Shown here: positions 8,747-18,104 of the stretch, piece after piece | How positions within the stretch are numbered: the stretch's first letter is position 1 | Layout: the number at the start of each line of letters is the position of its first letter | Source: Mangrovibacterium diazotrophicum | GTDB taxonomy: Bacteria; Bacteroidota; Bacteroidia; Bacteroidales; Prolixibacteraceae | Length of the DNA: 64,000 bases | Assembly: GCF_003610535.1 (NCBI RefSeq) | Contig: NZ_RAPN01000001.1 | Span: forward strand, 682,001 to 746,000 | Reading direction: 5' to 3' | Notes under the pieces: model-generated | Told to the model about the DNA's origin: nothing | The model's database searches: none | Seen by the model: only the letters and a program-made list of their open reading frames with translations | Made by a program: the position numbers and the translations under genes

Positions 8747-9355
8747 TCGTGACTTTACTTCTAAAAAACAATCAGGTATTTTATCGGTTCATTTTTAAAA
8801 ATAAATTGAATACGAGCACCTGAATTAAAAGCCCAAAACGAAATCTGAAATCAACCAGGCAACCGTGCTTTTATTTAAAAGCCACTGCCTAATATATTTA
8901 CTCGAGGATACAACATGTCTATGACAGCTGCTTCCATCAACTATTAATTATATAACTGAAAATAATGCTATCTGGTTTCATATTAACGCGGTAGCAGAAC
9001 TGCAATTCACGGTCAAATTTTCAATAACACAACTCAAAAACTTCCATTAAAACAAGGATGCAAGCTGGGTTTTAATTTCTACCTAAGTCTTCCCCACTAC
9101 AAATACAGGAAAACTCGGGTAACTTATCTTGAAACTGAAGTTTGCCAAAGAAGCGGCCTCATAAAAACCATTCATAAAGATTTAGGCTTATTAACAGTCA
9201 CTACCCTAATAATGTTAAATAAAACCAGATTATAAAAACGTAAAAACAAACAACTATTTAACATTTAAATATTTTAAAAATGTTATGTTAAAACAATTTT
9301 CTACTAAGAAGTTACACTAAAAATCAGCCGCGATTATCCAAAATTTCAATTATCA
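8747..9355. other. AT-rich intergenic DNA without a recognised gene
   Basis: About 600 bp between the two divergent operons. It is AT-rich, has stops in all frames, and shows no protein similarity, RNA gene or repeat that I can recognise. It may hold upstream regulatory DNA or relics too decayed to read. Confidence 0.6.
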
Positions 9356-9369
9356 TAACTTTGCACACA
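9356..9369 (+). promoter_or_regulatory. candidate -7 box overlapping an operator half-site upstream of susC
   Basis: TAACTTTG (9356-9363) matches TAnnTTTG perfectly and continues into CACACA, so GCACACA (9363-9369) reproduces one complete half of the TGTGTSCGCACACA operator. No good -33 TTTG is seen 19-20 bp upstream. It would give a leader of about 310 nt before susC. Confidence 0.45.
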
Positions 9370-9442
9370 ATCAAAAGACGATTCCGTATAAATTATTGTT
9401 TTTGTGCCAATTAACAGACTTTTATAATGTGAAATTTTTTAA

Positions 9443-9456
9443 TGTTTTCGCACACA
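9443..9456. promoter_or_regulatory. LacI-type operator-like site upstream of susC
   Basis: TGTTTTCGCACACA shares the centre and the right half of the sites at 8700 and 8733, with two changes in the left half. It lies 223 bp upstream of the susC ATG and close to promoter-like elements, linking the rightward operon to the same presumed regulator. Confidence 0.55.
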
Positions 9457-9472
9457 TTTTTTAAGGATTTTA

Positions 9473-9502
9473 TTGGTGAATTAATATTTGTGTCTACTTT
9501 TA
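9473..9502 (+). promoter_or_regulatory. second candidate susC promoter
   Basis: TTGG (9473-9476), an 18-bp spacer and TACTTTTA (9495-9502) approximate the Bacteroidota -33/-7 pattern; an alternative -7-like TAATATTTG lies inside the spacer. The operator-like site at 9443 is immediately upstream. Each element is one or two bases off consensus. Confidence 0.35.
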
Positions 9503-9540
9503 CCCCACTCCTTAATCAAAAACACACAAAAAATATGGTT

Positions 9541-9561
9541 CTACCGAATAAATGTCGGTAG
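9541..9561 (+). other. leader hairpin 1 upstream of susC
   Basis: CTACCGA (9541-9547) pairs perfectly with TCGGTAG (9555-9561) around a 7-nt loop, within the predicted susC leader. Its role is unknown; leader stems upstream of susC genes could affect mRNA stability or translation. Confidence 0.45.
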
Positions 9562-9630
9562 TGTTAAAAAGTATTTAATAATCTTAATTTTTATTATCTG
9601 TATTTGAAATTTTAGAATAAAATAAAACCT

Positions 9631-9647
9631 GTCTGAATTATTCAGAC
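9631..9647 (+). other. leader hairpin 2, close to the susC start
   Basis: GTCTGAA pairs with TTCAGAC around a 3-nt loop (TTA), followed by TTTAATTC, 31 bp before the susC ATG. The stem with a T-rich tail could be an attenuator or a block to ribosome loading; this is inference from structure only. Confidence 0.45.
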
Positions 9648-9678
9648 TTTAATTCAATCACTTTTTAATTGATAAAAA

Positions 9679-12600
9679 ATGAAGAAGTTACCCATTTTAT
9701 TTTTAATCTTCTCTCTAATGGCAGCTGCTCCGGCAATTGCTCAGAAAATTACAGGGACTGTTATATCGGGCGGCGACAAAGAGCCGCTACCGGGTGTAAC
9801 CGTACTTGAAAAAGGGACAACCAATGGGATTACAACCGACTTTGACGGAAACTTTGAGTTTAACCTCAAAGATGCTTCCGATCAGGTGCTGGTTTTTTCT
9901 TTTGTTGGTTATCAGACTCAGGAAGTCCCGGTAAACGGACAAACTAAAATTGATGTCGTACTACAAGAAAGCGACATTGCGGTGGATGAAGTAGTTGTCA
10001 CCGCTCTCGGTATCAAGCGAGACAAAAAAGCGCTGAGCTATTCTTCTCAGACCATTTCTGACGAAGATATCGCTAATACACAAGGCGTTAATTTTGCATC
10101 GAGTTTGAGTGGAAAAACAGCCGGTGTTGAACTCAGAGAAAGTAGCGCGGGCGCGGGAGGTTCTACGAAAATTACGCTTCGGGGAACACGAAATATTACC
10201 TCCAGCAACCAACCCCTTTTTGTAATTGACGGTATCCCGATGGCTAACTATCAAACGTCGGATGCCAGCGGATTCTATGGTGGACGCGACAGTGGTGATG
10301 GTTTGTCAAACATCAACCAGGATGACATCGAGAGCATGACTATTTTGAGAGGCGCCAACGCCGCTGCCCTTTACGGTAGCCAAGGCTCGAACGGTGTGAT
10401 TTTAATCACCACTAAAAAAGGGAAAAACGGTACAACAAAAGCAACTTTCAGCTCAAATACCAGCATAACACAAGCGTTTGACCTGCCTGATCTTCAATAC
10501 AAATACGGCCAAACTTCTGAGGGCTCAGAATCAAGTTGGGGCGAAGAAGGCGACTACGACGATTCGTTTGTGAAAGATTTTTTCCAAACAGGTGTAACAA
10601 CCAAAAACGGTATAACGCTTAGTGGTGGTAACGACAAAACAACGACCTACTTCTCTTACTCAAATGCTTACTCCGAAGGTGTTGTACCAACCAACACATT
10701 CAAGAAAAACAACCTGACATTCAAACAGTCTTCGAAATTCTTCGATGATAAATTGACGGTGACTTCGGATGTAATGTTGACACAACAGAAAGTACACAAC
10801 AAGATTCTGAACGGTTACTACTGGAACCCGTTGCTTGGTTTATACAACTTCCCCCGCAGTTTGGACTTCGACGACTACAAAAACAATTATAAAGTGTGGG
10901 ATTCGGATCGTAACATGTGGACTCAAAACTGGGCGATATCCGGAAACAGCGAAGGAGAGATGAACCCCTACTGGATTTTGTATAAAGACCAAAATGATGA
11001 AAAGACAAACCGTATCATCGGTAACGTTTCTCTTGACTATCAATTGGCCGAAGGGTTAAACCTATCTGCCCGCGGAAGCTACGACTACACCCGTCAAATC
11101 TACGAATTGAAAGCGAATGCCGGTTCCAGTTCTGTATTGGTATCCGACAACGGACGCTATATTTACTCTAACCTGGAAAGCTATCAGGCATATGGAGACT
11201 TGATGTTGACATACGACCACAGCCTTTCAGATGACCTTGATTTACACGCAGTAATCGGAACAAGTTACCAAAACAAAACAATTGGCGATGGAGTCGCTAT
11301 TGACAGTGACACATACGGTCTTACCCTGGCCAATGTCTTTACAATTCAAAACATCTCTTCAATTAAAGCTTTCTCTTCAGGAAATGTGATGGATTCCCGC
11401 CTGATCAAAGAATCGGCTTTTGCCAATATTTCATTGGGCTACAATAACATGCTTTACCTGGATCTTTCAGGTCGTAATGACTGGTCATCTTCTTTGGCTT
11501 ACACCGGCAACTTGTCTTATTTCTACCCATCGGTAGGTTTAAGTGCGATTTTGAGCCAAATGATTCAATTGCCCGAAGCAATCAGCTTCGCAAAGGTGCG
11601 CGGATCATATGCCCGTGTAAGTAACGAAATCCCTGCTTTCAAAACCAACCCGGTTAATGGTGTAGATGTGGACAACCTGATTTCCCGCAACTCAGTGACG
11701 CCGTTTACCGATTTGAAACCAGAGATGCAGGACAGCTACGAATTCGGTTTGGAAATGAGATTCCTGAATAACCGCGTGGGACTTGATGCTTCTGTTTACC
11801 AAATTGATACGAAAGACCAATACCTGGAACTGGACGCACCCAGTGGTTCATACTACGACACATACTATGTAAACGCAGGCCACATCCGCAGTAAAGGTTT
11901 GGAAATTACATTATCGACAACTCCGGTGAAAGGCAAGAAATTCTCTTGGGATTCAAACGTCAACTTCACGACCAACACCAATAAAATCATGAAATTGAGT
12001 GATGACCTGGATGGTTACTACACCATGGGTGGTGGCGGCGAAGGCTACGACATGTACGTTGTTGAAGGCGGAAAAATGGGCGACATCTACGTTTACCAAT
12101 ACGCCCGCGACGATGATGGTAACATTATTTTGGATGACGACACCTATGTTCCAACGAAGAACACAACAAAACGCAAAGTTGGAAACGCTTCTCCAAAATG
12201 GATGATGGGCTGGACAAACAGCTTTAGCTACAAAAAATTCAACATGAGTTTTCAGGTTGATGGAAAATTCGGTGGAAATTTTGTTTCAATGACCAATGCT
12301 TATTTGGATGCCAATGGTGTATCGCAAGCTACTGCCGACGCTCGCGAAGCAGGAGGTGTAAAAGTAAAAGGTGTTTTATCTGACGGTTCGGCTTACGAAG
12401 GTACCGTTGACGCACAAACCTATTACACAAGTACTGCCGGACGTGCAGGTATTATGGAGCAATATGTTTACGGTTCTACAAACGTACGTCTGCGCCAAGT
12501 ATCACTGGGTTACAACTTCGATCTTCAAAAATACACCAACCTGATAAACAACATTAATTTATCTCTGGTGGGCTCTAATCTTTTCTTCTTCTACAACGAA

Positions 12601-12714
12601 GCACCAACTGACCCGGATATTACCATCAGTACAGGTAACGGTTCTCAAGGTGTAGAAAACTTTGGCGCACCGACTTCAAGATCTTTAGGGTTCAACCTTC
12701 AAGTTAACTTTTAA
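9679..12714 (+). CDS. SusC-like TonB-dependent outer-membrane transporter
   Basis: A 1011-residue outer-membrane oligosaccharide importer of the SusC/RagA family. After the signal peptide (cleavage near AIAQ, residue 22) comes a carboxypeptidase-regulatory-like domain (ITGTVISGGDKEPLPGVTV to about residue 100), a TonB-box region (VDEVVVTALGIKRDKKALSY), the plug (LSGKTAGVEL, ITLRGTRN, PLFVIDGIPM, LRGANAAALYGSQGSNGVIL) and a beta-barrel ending in the terminal aromatic residue (LGFNLQVNF). The CNA-free length is normal for the family. It is followed after 12 bp by its SusD partner. Transport of glycan fragments released at the surface by this locus is the expected role. Candidate promoters and operator-like sites lie 180-320 bp upstream. 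Confidence 0.96.
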   Translation: MKKLPILFLIFSLMAAAPAIAQKITGTVISGGDKEPLPGVTVLEKGTTNGITTDFDGNFEFNLKDASDQVLVFSFVGYQTQEVPVNGQTKIDVVLQESDIAVDEVVVTALGIKRDKKALSYSSQTISDEDIANTQGVNFASSLSGKTAGVELRESSAGAGGSTKITLRGTRNITSSNQPLFVIDGIPMANYQTSDASGFYGGRDSGDGLSNINQDDIESMTILRGANAAALYGSQGSNGVILITTKKGKNGTTKATFSSNTSITQAFDLPDLQYKYGQTSEGSESSWGEEGDYDDSFVKDFFQTGVTTKNGITLSGGNDKTTTYFSYSNAYSEGVVPTNTFKKNNLTFKQSSKFFDDKLTVTSDVMLTQQKVHNKILNGYYWNPLLGLYNFPRSLDFDDYKNNYKVWDSDRNMWTQNWAISGNSEGEMNPYWILYKDQNDEKTNRIIGNVSLDYQLAEGLNLSARGSYDYTRQIYELKANAGSSSVLVSDNGRYIYSNLESYQAYGDLMLTYDHSLSDDLDLHAVIGTSYQNKTIGDGVAIDSDTYGLTLANVFTIQNISSIKAFSSGNVMDSRLIKESAFANISLGYNNMLYLDLSGRNDWSSSLAYTGNLSYFYPSVGLSAILSQMIQLPEAISFAKVRGSYARVSNEIPAFKTNPVNGVDVDNLISRNSVTPFTDLKPEMQDSYEFGLEMRFLNNRVGLDASVYQIDTKDQYLELDAPSGSYYDTYYVNAGHIRSKGLEITLSTTPVKGKKFSWDSNVNFTTNTNKIMKLSDDLDGYYTMGGGGEGYDMYVVEGGKMGDIYVYQYARDDDGNIILDDDTYVPTKNTTKRKVGNASPKWMMGWTNSFSYKKFNMSFQVDGKFGGNFVSMTNAYLDANGVSQATADAREAGGVKVKGVLSDGSAYEGTVDAQTYYTSTAGRAGIMEQYVYGSTNVRLRQVSLGYNFDLQKYTNLINNINLSLVGSNLFFFYNEAPTDPDITISTGNGSQGVENFGAPTSRSLGFNLQVNF

Positions 12715-12726
12715 ACTGTCTTAACA

Positions 12727-14310
12727 ATGAGAAATACTTTATATATAAGTGCAATTTTTGCTTTGCTTCTGAACATGGTTGGTTGTACCAGCAATTTCGA
12801 TTCTGAAAATACCGATCCATATGGTGTAACCGAAGAGCAAGCGGCAATCGATTTCGTAAACATTGGCGGGTACTTAACGACTATGCAAAAGTATATTTAC
12901 AATGTGACTACCGGCTTGCAAACTGAGCAAAACTTAACGGGAGATGCATTTGCTCAATACATGGTTCCGCCTACCCCATTCCAGTCGAACCGGAATAACG
13001 TAACCTATAACTTTGTGTGGTACAGCCAGCAATGGGATATTACCTACAGTAATGAAATGTCGAATCTCTCCTTGATCGTAAACAAGTACAATGTCGACAC
13101 CGAATACCCGAACTTCTACGCATGGGGACAGGTTTTGAAAATTTTCGCCATGCAACGTGTGACCGACAACTATGGTCCGATTATCTACAGCGATTATGGT
13201 GCGGAATCGGCTCCATATAGCTACGACTCACAAAAAGACGTATACTACGCCTTCTTCGACGAATTGGATGCTGCAATTGATACCTTGACAACATATGCCG
13301 ACGCTGGAAGTACTGCATTCGAAAAATTCGACGCAGCTTACGGCGGTGATGTTGCCGAATGGGTAAAAGCAGCAAACTCACTGCGTCTTCGTTTAGCCAT
13401 GCGCTTAGCGAATGTTGATCCTACAAAAGCCCAGGAAGAAGCAGAAGCTGCTATAAGTCAGGAATATGGTGTAATGGAAACAAACGACGACAACTTCATG
13501 GTTGATTTGGGTAGTTCGGTTCACCCTCTGTGGTATTTCAGTGATAGCTGGAGCGACTGCCGGATGTGTGCTACTGTAGAATCAATCATGGGAGGTTACA
13601 GCGATCCACGTTTGCCAATGTACTTTGAAACTGCAACAGACGGTGATTTGGCGGATGGTACCTATAAAGGTATTCGTCAGGGTATCGCTATCGATTCCAA
13701 ATCAACCTATGTAGACTTCTCAGGTATTAGCTCAACGATAACCGGGTCTACAACCGCTCAAATTATGACAGCAGCTGAAGTGAGTTTCTTGCGCGCTGAA
13801 GGCTCATTGCGCGGCTGGAGCATGGGCGACCTGAGTGCAGAAGAATACTACAATCAAGGTATCCAACAGTCCTTCGAACAATATGGACTGAGCAGCTATT
13901 CAACCTACGAGGACGACGAAACCAGCACATTTGCAGACTATGTTGATCCAAAAAACTCGGATAACAGCTTCTCTGCGTCAAGCGACATCACCATTAAATG
14001 GGATGCTTCTGAAAGCAACGAACGCAACCTGGAGCGTATTATAACTCAAAAATGGATTGCCTTGTTCCCCGACGGACAAGAAGCCTGGTCTGAATTCAGA
14101 CGCACAGGTTATCCTAAATTATTACCGGTTGTCGTTAACTACAGTAGCGGAAAAATCAGCACCGATGAATTCGTAAGAAGAACTCCGTATCCGGATGCAG
14201 AATACACTTCTGATGCAGAAGGTGTGGCAGGTGGTGTAACACTGCTTGGCGGTGTAGACACCGGCGGTACCCGCGTTTGGTGGGATACAGGCACGGGCAC
14301 AAACTTTTGA
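12727..14310 (+). CDS. SusD-like surface glycan-binding lipoprotein
   Basis: A 527-residue SusD/RagB-family lipoprotein (MVGCTSN, Cys20) that caps the SusC barrel and binds glycan at the cell surface. The SusD-like_2 type of fold is suggested by an N-terminal helical region (EQAAIDFVNIGGYLTTMQ), the YAWGQVLKIFAMQRVTDNYG helix pair (near residue 123), TPR-like helices (AEWVKAANSLRLRLAMRLAN) and the C-terminal NLERIITQKWIALFPDGQEA motif with an RRTGYP segment. It is 12 bp downstream of susC and followed by a strong terminator. No separate SusE/F-type surface binding protein follows, so surface recognition may rest on this protein and the lipoprotein enzymes. Confidence 0.94.
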   Translation: MRNTLYISAIFALLLNMVGCTSNFDSENTDPYGVTEEQAAIDFVNIGGYLTTMQKYIYNVTTGLQTEQNLTGDAFAQYMVPPTPFQSNRNNVTYNFVWYSQQWDITYSNEMSNLSLIVNKYNVDTEYPNFYAWGQVLKIFAMQRVTDNYGPIIYSDYGAESAPYSYDSQKDVYYAFFDELDAAIDTLTTYADAGSTAFEKFDAAYGGDVAEWVKAANSLRLRLAMRLANVDPTKAQEEAEAAISQEYGVMETNDDNFMVDLGSSVHPLWYFSDSWSDCRMCATVESIMGGYSDPRLPMYFETATDGDLADGTYKGIRQGIAIDSKSTYVDFSGISSTITGSTTAQIMTAAEVSFLRAEGSLRGWSMGDLSAEEYYNQGIQQSFEQYGLSSYSTYEDDETSTFADYVDPKNSDNSFSASSDITIKWDASESNERNLERIITQKWIALFPDGQEAWSEFRRTGYPKLLPVVVNYSSGKISTDEFVRRTPYPDAEYTSDAEGVAGGVTLLGGVDTGGTRVWWDTGTGTNF

Positions 14311-14341
14311 TTCTGAAAAATCAGAATACCTGAAATGACCC

Positions 14342-14374
14342 AAGTTCCGGACGATTGTCCGGAACTTTTTTTTT
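14342..14374 (+). terminator. strong intrinsic terminator after susD
   Basis: AAGTTCCGGAC (14342-14352) pairs with GTCCGGAACTT (14357-14367) around a GATT loop, followed by an uninterrupted T-tract to 14374. An 11-bp perfect stem plus T-run is a textbook rho-independent terminator. It separates susCD transcription from the fucosidase operon. Confidence 0.92.
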
Positions 14375-14925
14375 GCCTTCTCCCGGACATAAAATTCCAA
14401 ATTAGCCAAACCAGAGACAGCCGAAATCGCTACAAAGCAGATTTCGAGGCACTCGTGTTCGCGGCAACAATCTACGCCTTTTTCTATCCCTGTCGCTTTC
14501 ATCAAATCCATTCCGGCCTACCATCTTGTATCACCCAAAACACCTGTTCGCTTTGCATCGACTAGTCAAACCATCTACGAAAACGCGAAAAACAAAACGG
14601 CTCAAAATCCCTTAAACACCTCTCAATAAGCTTCATTGACCAACCTCGCAAATAGAATGTTTTAAGACTCATAAAAGCCATGAGGGTACTTTGGCCATCG
14701 GTTATCTTTTCCAATTTAAAATTCGAGTTATAAAGCTTTGTGCAGGGACACAACCGGAAAACGCGACAAAACCGGGACGATATGGCCGCTTAATAATATT
14801 ATTTTGACAGAAAAACACATTGAAATTTAACAAACTGACAAGTAGCTGTTTTTCAATCCTTTAAAACTATTCAGAAATCAGTATTTTGTTACACAATTTA
14901 AATAAATTTCAAATTTCAATCAAAA
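14375..14925. other. intergenic DNA with no recognised gene
   Basis: About 550 bp between the susD terminator and the operator of the GH29 operon. Short reading frames on both strands show no recognisable protein. I see no repeat or RNA structure beyond AT-rich stretches. Confidence 0.55.
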
Positions 14926-14948
14926 TGTGTGCGCAAACACTATATTTG
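14926..14948 (+). promoter_or_regulatory. operator TGTGTGCGCAAACA abutting -7 box TATATTTG
   Basis: TGTGTGCGCAAACA (14926-14939) is the best palindrome of the family in this window, differing by one base from TGTGTGCGCACACA. It is followed one base later by TATATTTG (14941-14948), a perfect Bacteroidota -7 box, 67 bp before the GH29 ATG. The operator therefore occupies the -10 to -30 spacer, where a bound repressor would block RNA polymerase. The -33 element is weak (TTTC at 14914). Confidence 0.75.
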
Positions 14949-15015
14949 TAAAAGTATGATTTCGCGTTGAAGGCGATAATCCAAAAAATTAGTTCTCATT
15001 TAACGATTAAATCCT

Positions 15016-16458
15016 ATGAAACAATTCATTGTTCTGGCTTCAATTTTACTCGTCTTAGTTTCCGGCCTTAAAGCTCAGGAACTAGGCATCCACCCACAGT
15101 CGCACGAATATGAGTGGCCCAAAGATCAAAAAGTATTGGAAAAGCTGGATCAATGGCAAGACCTCAAATTTGGAATGATCATCCACTGGGGCTTGTACGC
15201 AGTTCCGGGAATTATCGAATCGTGGGAACTTTGTTCTGAAGACTGGATCAATCGCCCCGACAGCATGACCTACAACGAATTCAAACAGTGGTACTGGGGA
15301 TTGAAAGATCAGTTCAACCCGGTTAACTTCGACCCGGACCAATGGGCACAAGCTGCTTCCGATGCCGGTATGAAATACCTGGTTTTCACAACGAAGCACC
15401 ACGACGGATTCAACATGTTCGACACTCAACAAACAGATTATAAAATCACAAATGGTCTGTTTGCCAGCAATCCAAAAGCAAATGTTGCCAAATATGTTTT
15501 CGATGCCTTTCGTGCTAAAGGGTTCTGGATTGGTGCTTACTATTCAAAACCAGACTGGCACAACCAGGATTTCTGGTGGGACAAATACGCCACTCCCAAC
15601 CGTAACGTGAACTATGATATCCGTAAGTTTCCGGAGAAATGGGAAAACTTCAAAACATTTGCCTACAACCAAATTGGCGAGTTGATGCACGATTACGGCA
15701 AAGTGGATATTTTGTGGTTAGATGGCGGTTGGGTACGTCCAAAAGAAACCGTTAACGAGGAAGTTCTTTCATGGGGAGCGCCAATCCCTGATTGGGATCA
15801 GCAGATTGACATGCCGAAAATCGCAACCATGGCTCGCGAAGCACAACCCGGTTTGCTAATTGTCGACCGTACGGTGCATGGCCCTTACGAGAACTACCAA
15901 ACTCCGGAGCGCGCCATTCCGGAAAAACAACTTCCCTACCCTTGGGAAAGCTGTATCACACTCGGCAACAACTGGGGCTTTGTTCCAAACGAACATTATA
16001 AAACTCCGGCAACCGTGGTTCACGACTTAGCAGAGATTGTTGCAAAAGGCGGTGCCCTGCTTCTTGGCGTTGGCCCAAAACCTGATGGTACCCTCGATCC
16101 GGAAGCCGTGAAGCTGATGGAAGAAATCGGGGCCTGGATGGACGCCAACGGTAAAGCAATCTACAACACCCGCATCACTCCGGTTTACGAAGATGGCAAC
16201 GTCTATTTCACCGCCAGCAAAGACGCGAAAACAACTTACGCGATCGCCTGCCTGGACGAAAAATCAGACGTACCTGCTACCGTGAAATGGAAAGGTAACA
16301 TTCCGGCGAAAGGAAGCAAAATGACTCTGCTTTCAGCTAATAAAACCGTAAAATGGAAAGTTGTCAACGATGAAGTAGTTGTTTCAATTCCTTCTTCATT
16401 CCGTTCAAAAAATTCAAGTTATCCGGCTTTGAGCTTCGAATTCAAATCGGGTAAATAA
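15016..16458 (+). CDS. GH29 alpha-L-fucosidase
   Basis: A 480-residue secreted enzyme (signal peptide to about GLKA, residue 20) that removes alpha-L-fucose by a retaining mechanism. GH29 features are KFGMIIHWGLYAVPG (51-65), FTTKHHDGFNMF (124-135) and the nucleophile in VDILWLDGGW (Asp236). A short beta-sandwich C-terminus (residues ~385-480) completes the usual two-domain layout. It opens a rightward operon directly behind the operator/-7 box at 14926-14948. The length and the C-terminal domain resemble the broad-specificity class A enzymes, but substrate cannot be fixed from sequence. A second, divergent GH29 follows, suggesting that two fucose linkages are present in the target glycan. 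Confidence 0.94.
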   Translation: MKQFIVLASILLVLVSGLKAQELGIHPQSHEYEWPKDQKVLEKLDQWQDLKFGMIIHWGLYAVPGIIESWELCSEDWINRPDSMTYNEFKQWYWGLKDQFNPVNFDPDQWAQAASDAGMKYLVFTTKHHDGFNMFDTQQTDYKITNGLFASNPKANVAKYVFDAFRAKGFWIGAYYSKPDWHNQDFWWDKYATPNRNVNYDIRKFPEKWENFKTFAYNQIGELMHDYGKVDILWLDGGWVRPKETVNEEVLSWGAPIPDWDQQIDMPKIATMAREAQPGLLIVDRTVHGPYENYQTPERAIPEKQLPYPWESCITLGNNWGFVPNEHYKTPATVVHDLAEIVAKGGALLLGVGPKPDGTLDPEAVKLMEEIGAWMDANGKAIYNTRITPVYEDGNVYFTASKDAKTTYAIACLDEKSDVPATVKWKGNIPAKGSKMTLLSANKTVKWKVVNDEVVVSIPSSFRSKNSSYPALSFEFKSGK

Positions 16459-16483
16459 TCAAATTGAAAAACAACAAAAAAGC

Positions 16484-16576
16484 ATGAAACGAGCCATTGA
16501 CAAAAATCTAAAAAATGCGAAAATGGTTGATGGCGAGTTCCATCCGTTGCGAATCAACATCTGGCATCAGGCTTGA
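16484..16576 (+). CDS. possible 30-residue peptide between two fucosidase genes
   Basis: An ATG-to-TGA frame of 30 codons lies in the 157-bp gap between the GH29 genes. The product is basic at the N-terminus (MKRAIDKNLKNAKMVDGEF) and I recognise no family. No clear ribosome-binding site precedes it. It may be a chance frame or a remnant. Confidence 0.2.
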   Translation: MKRAIDKNLKNAKMVDGEFHPLRINIWHQA

Positions 16577-16615
16577 TACGCAAGTTGTAAAACGTTCACT
16601 AGAAAAAATAAGCAG

Positions 16616-18070
16616 ATGAAAAAAGTAATTCTAAATAGTTTAAGCATTCTATTCCTGGCTTTGAGCATTAGCTCGTGCCAAACAAAAGTTCCTGCACCGG
16701 CCGCTGTTGGACCGGTTCCGGATGCGCGTCAACTGGCTTGGCACGACATGGAAATGAATGCCTTCATTCACTTTACAATCAATACATTTACTGATAAAGA
16801 GTGGGGTTATGGCGATGAATCTCCTGAGCTTTTCAACCCAACCAACTTCGATGCAGAACAATGGGTTTCTGTCCTGAAAGAGGCCGGTTTCAAAGGGGTG
16901 ATCCTCACGTGTAAACACCATGACGGGTTCTGTCTTTGGCCATCGGAATACACTGATCACGACATTGCTGAAAGCCCCTTCGAAGAGGGAAAAGGCGATA
17001 TCGTAAAAGCTGTGTCGGATGCTTGTCACAAATTTGGTTTGGAATTCGGTATTTACATGTCTCCTTGGGACAGAAACCGTGCTGACTACGGCCAACCATC
17101 CTACGTGGAATACTACCGCAACCAATTGAAAGAACTGTTCACCAACTACGGACCTGTTTTCGAAATGTGGTTCGACGGTGCAAACGGCGGAGACGGGTAT
17201 TACGGTGGTGCCAACGAAATGCGCAAAATCGAACGCAGAACATATTACGACTGGCCAACGACATTGTCCATGGTACACGAAATTCAACCTCAAGTTTTGT
17301 TTTTCAGCGATGGCGGACCGGATTTGCGTTGGGTTGGTAACGAACAAGGCTACGTAAACGAAACCAACTGGAGCACGATCACGACAGATACCTTGTATGC
17401 CGGAAAATCGGGCATTGAAGACTTGCTGGGAACCGGTTCTATTGATGGTAAAGAATGGTGTCCTGCCGAAGTAAACACGTCTATTCGTCCGGGATGGTTC
17501 TATCATGCTTCGGAAGACGACAAAGTGAAATCTCCGGAAGTACTGTTCAAATTATACATGGAATCTGTTGGTCGCGGATCAACGATGCTGTTGAATATCC
17601 CTCCGGATCGCAGAGGTTTATTCCACGAAAATGATGTTGCTTCCCTACAAGGATTCCACAAATTGCTGGAAGAACGCTTCGGAAACGACCTGGCGAAAAA
17701 TGCTAAAGTAATTGCTTCGGAAACACGCGGCGATGCCAGCGAATACGGTGCAGCCAATGTAGTCGATGGCAACAAAGAAAGCTATTGGGCAACCAATGAC
17801 GGTACAACCAGCGGAAGCCTGGAAATCGATCTGGGTTCAGCACAGGAAATTCACTACGTACAATTAGACGAGTACATCCAACTGGGACAACGCGTGAAAA
17901 AATTCAAAGTTGAAGCTGAAGTTGACGGTGCCTGGAAAGAAATTGCGAACGGAACAACTGTTGGCTACAAACGTATTTTGGCAGTAGACCCTGTTACTGC
18001 TTCTAAAATCAAGATTACGATCGAAGATGCGAAAGCATGCCCTGTAATTTCTACTGTTAGCCTCTACTAA
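16616..18070 (+). CDS. GH29 alpha-L-fucosidase lipoprotein with F5/8-type C domain
   Basis: A 484-residue lipoprotein (SISSC, Cys21). The GH29 barrel shows AFIHFTINTFTDKEWGYGDE (49-68), LTCKHHDGFCLWPS (97-110) and the likely nucleophile in FEMWFDGANG (Asp187). The C-terminal ~140 residues form a discoidin/CBM32-like domain (ASEYGAANVVDGNKESYWAT, then GSLEIDLGSAQ). This layout, with FNPTNFDAEQWVSVLKEAGFKG, is typical of class B GH29 enzymes that act on alpha-1,3/1,4 branches of Lewis-type structures, which is family knowledge rather than proof. The GH35 gene follows after 34 bp, so fucose removal could expose a beta-galactose. Co-transcription with the upstream GH29 is likely. Confidence 0.94.
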   Translation: MKKVILNSLSILFLALSISSCQTKVPAPAAVGPVPDARQLAWHDMEMNAFIHFTINTFTDKEWGYGDESPELFNPTNFDAEQWVSVLKEAGFKGVILTCKHHDGFCLWPSEYTDHDIAESPFEEGKGDIVKAVSDACHKFGLEFGIYMSPWDRNRADYGQPSYVEYYRNQLKELFTNYGPVFEMWFDGANGGDGYYGGANEMRKIERRTYYDWPTTLSMVHEIQPQVLFFSDGGPDLRWVGNEQGYVNETNWSTITTDTLYAGKSGIEDLLGTGSIDGKEWCPAEVNTSIRPGWFYHASEDDKVKSPEVLFKLYMESVGRGSTMLLNIPPDRRGLFHENDVASLQGFHKLLEERFGNDLAKNAKVIASETRGDASEYGAANVVDGNKESYWATNDGTTSGSLEIDLGSAQEIHYVQLDEYIQLGQRVKKFKVEAEVDGAWKEIANGTTVGYKRILAVDPVTASKIKITIEDAKACPVISTVSLY

Positions 18071-18104
18071 TGCCAGACAATTTGAAAACACAGAAAACAA
18101 AGAC

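Noticed and set aside
14375-14925. Short open frames downstream of the susD terminator on both strands
   Set aside because: Translations are low-complexity or mixed with no domain, and they overlap the terminator or end of susD on the opposite strand.
16649-17506. 285-codon open frame antisense to the second GH29 gene
   Set aside because: It lies entirely opposite a well-supported GH29 coding region, has no recognisable domain and no upstream signals; it mirrors the codon pattern of the real gene.
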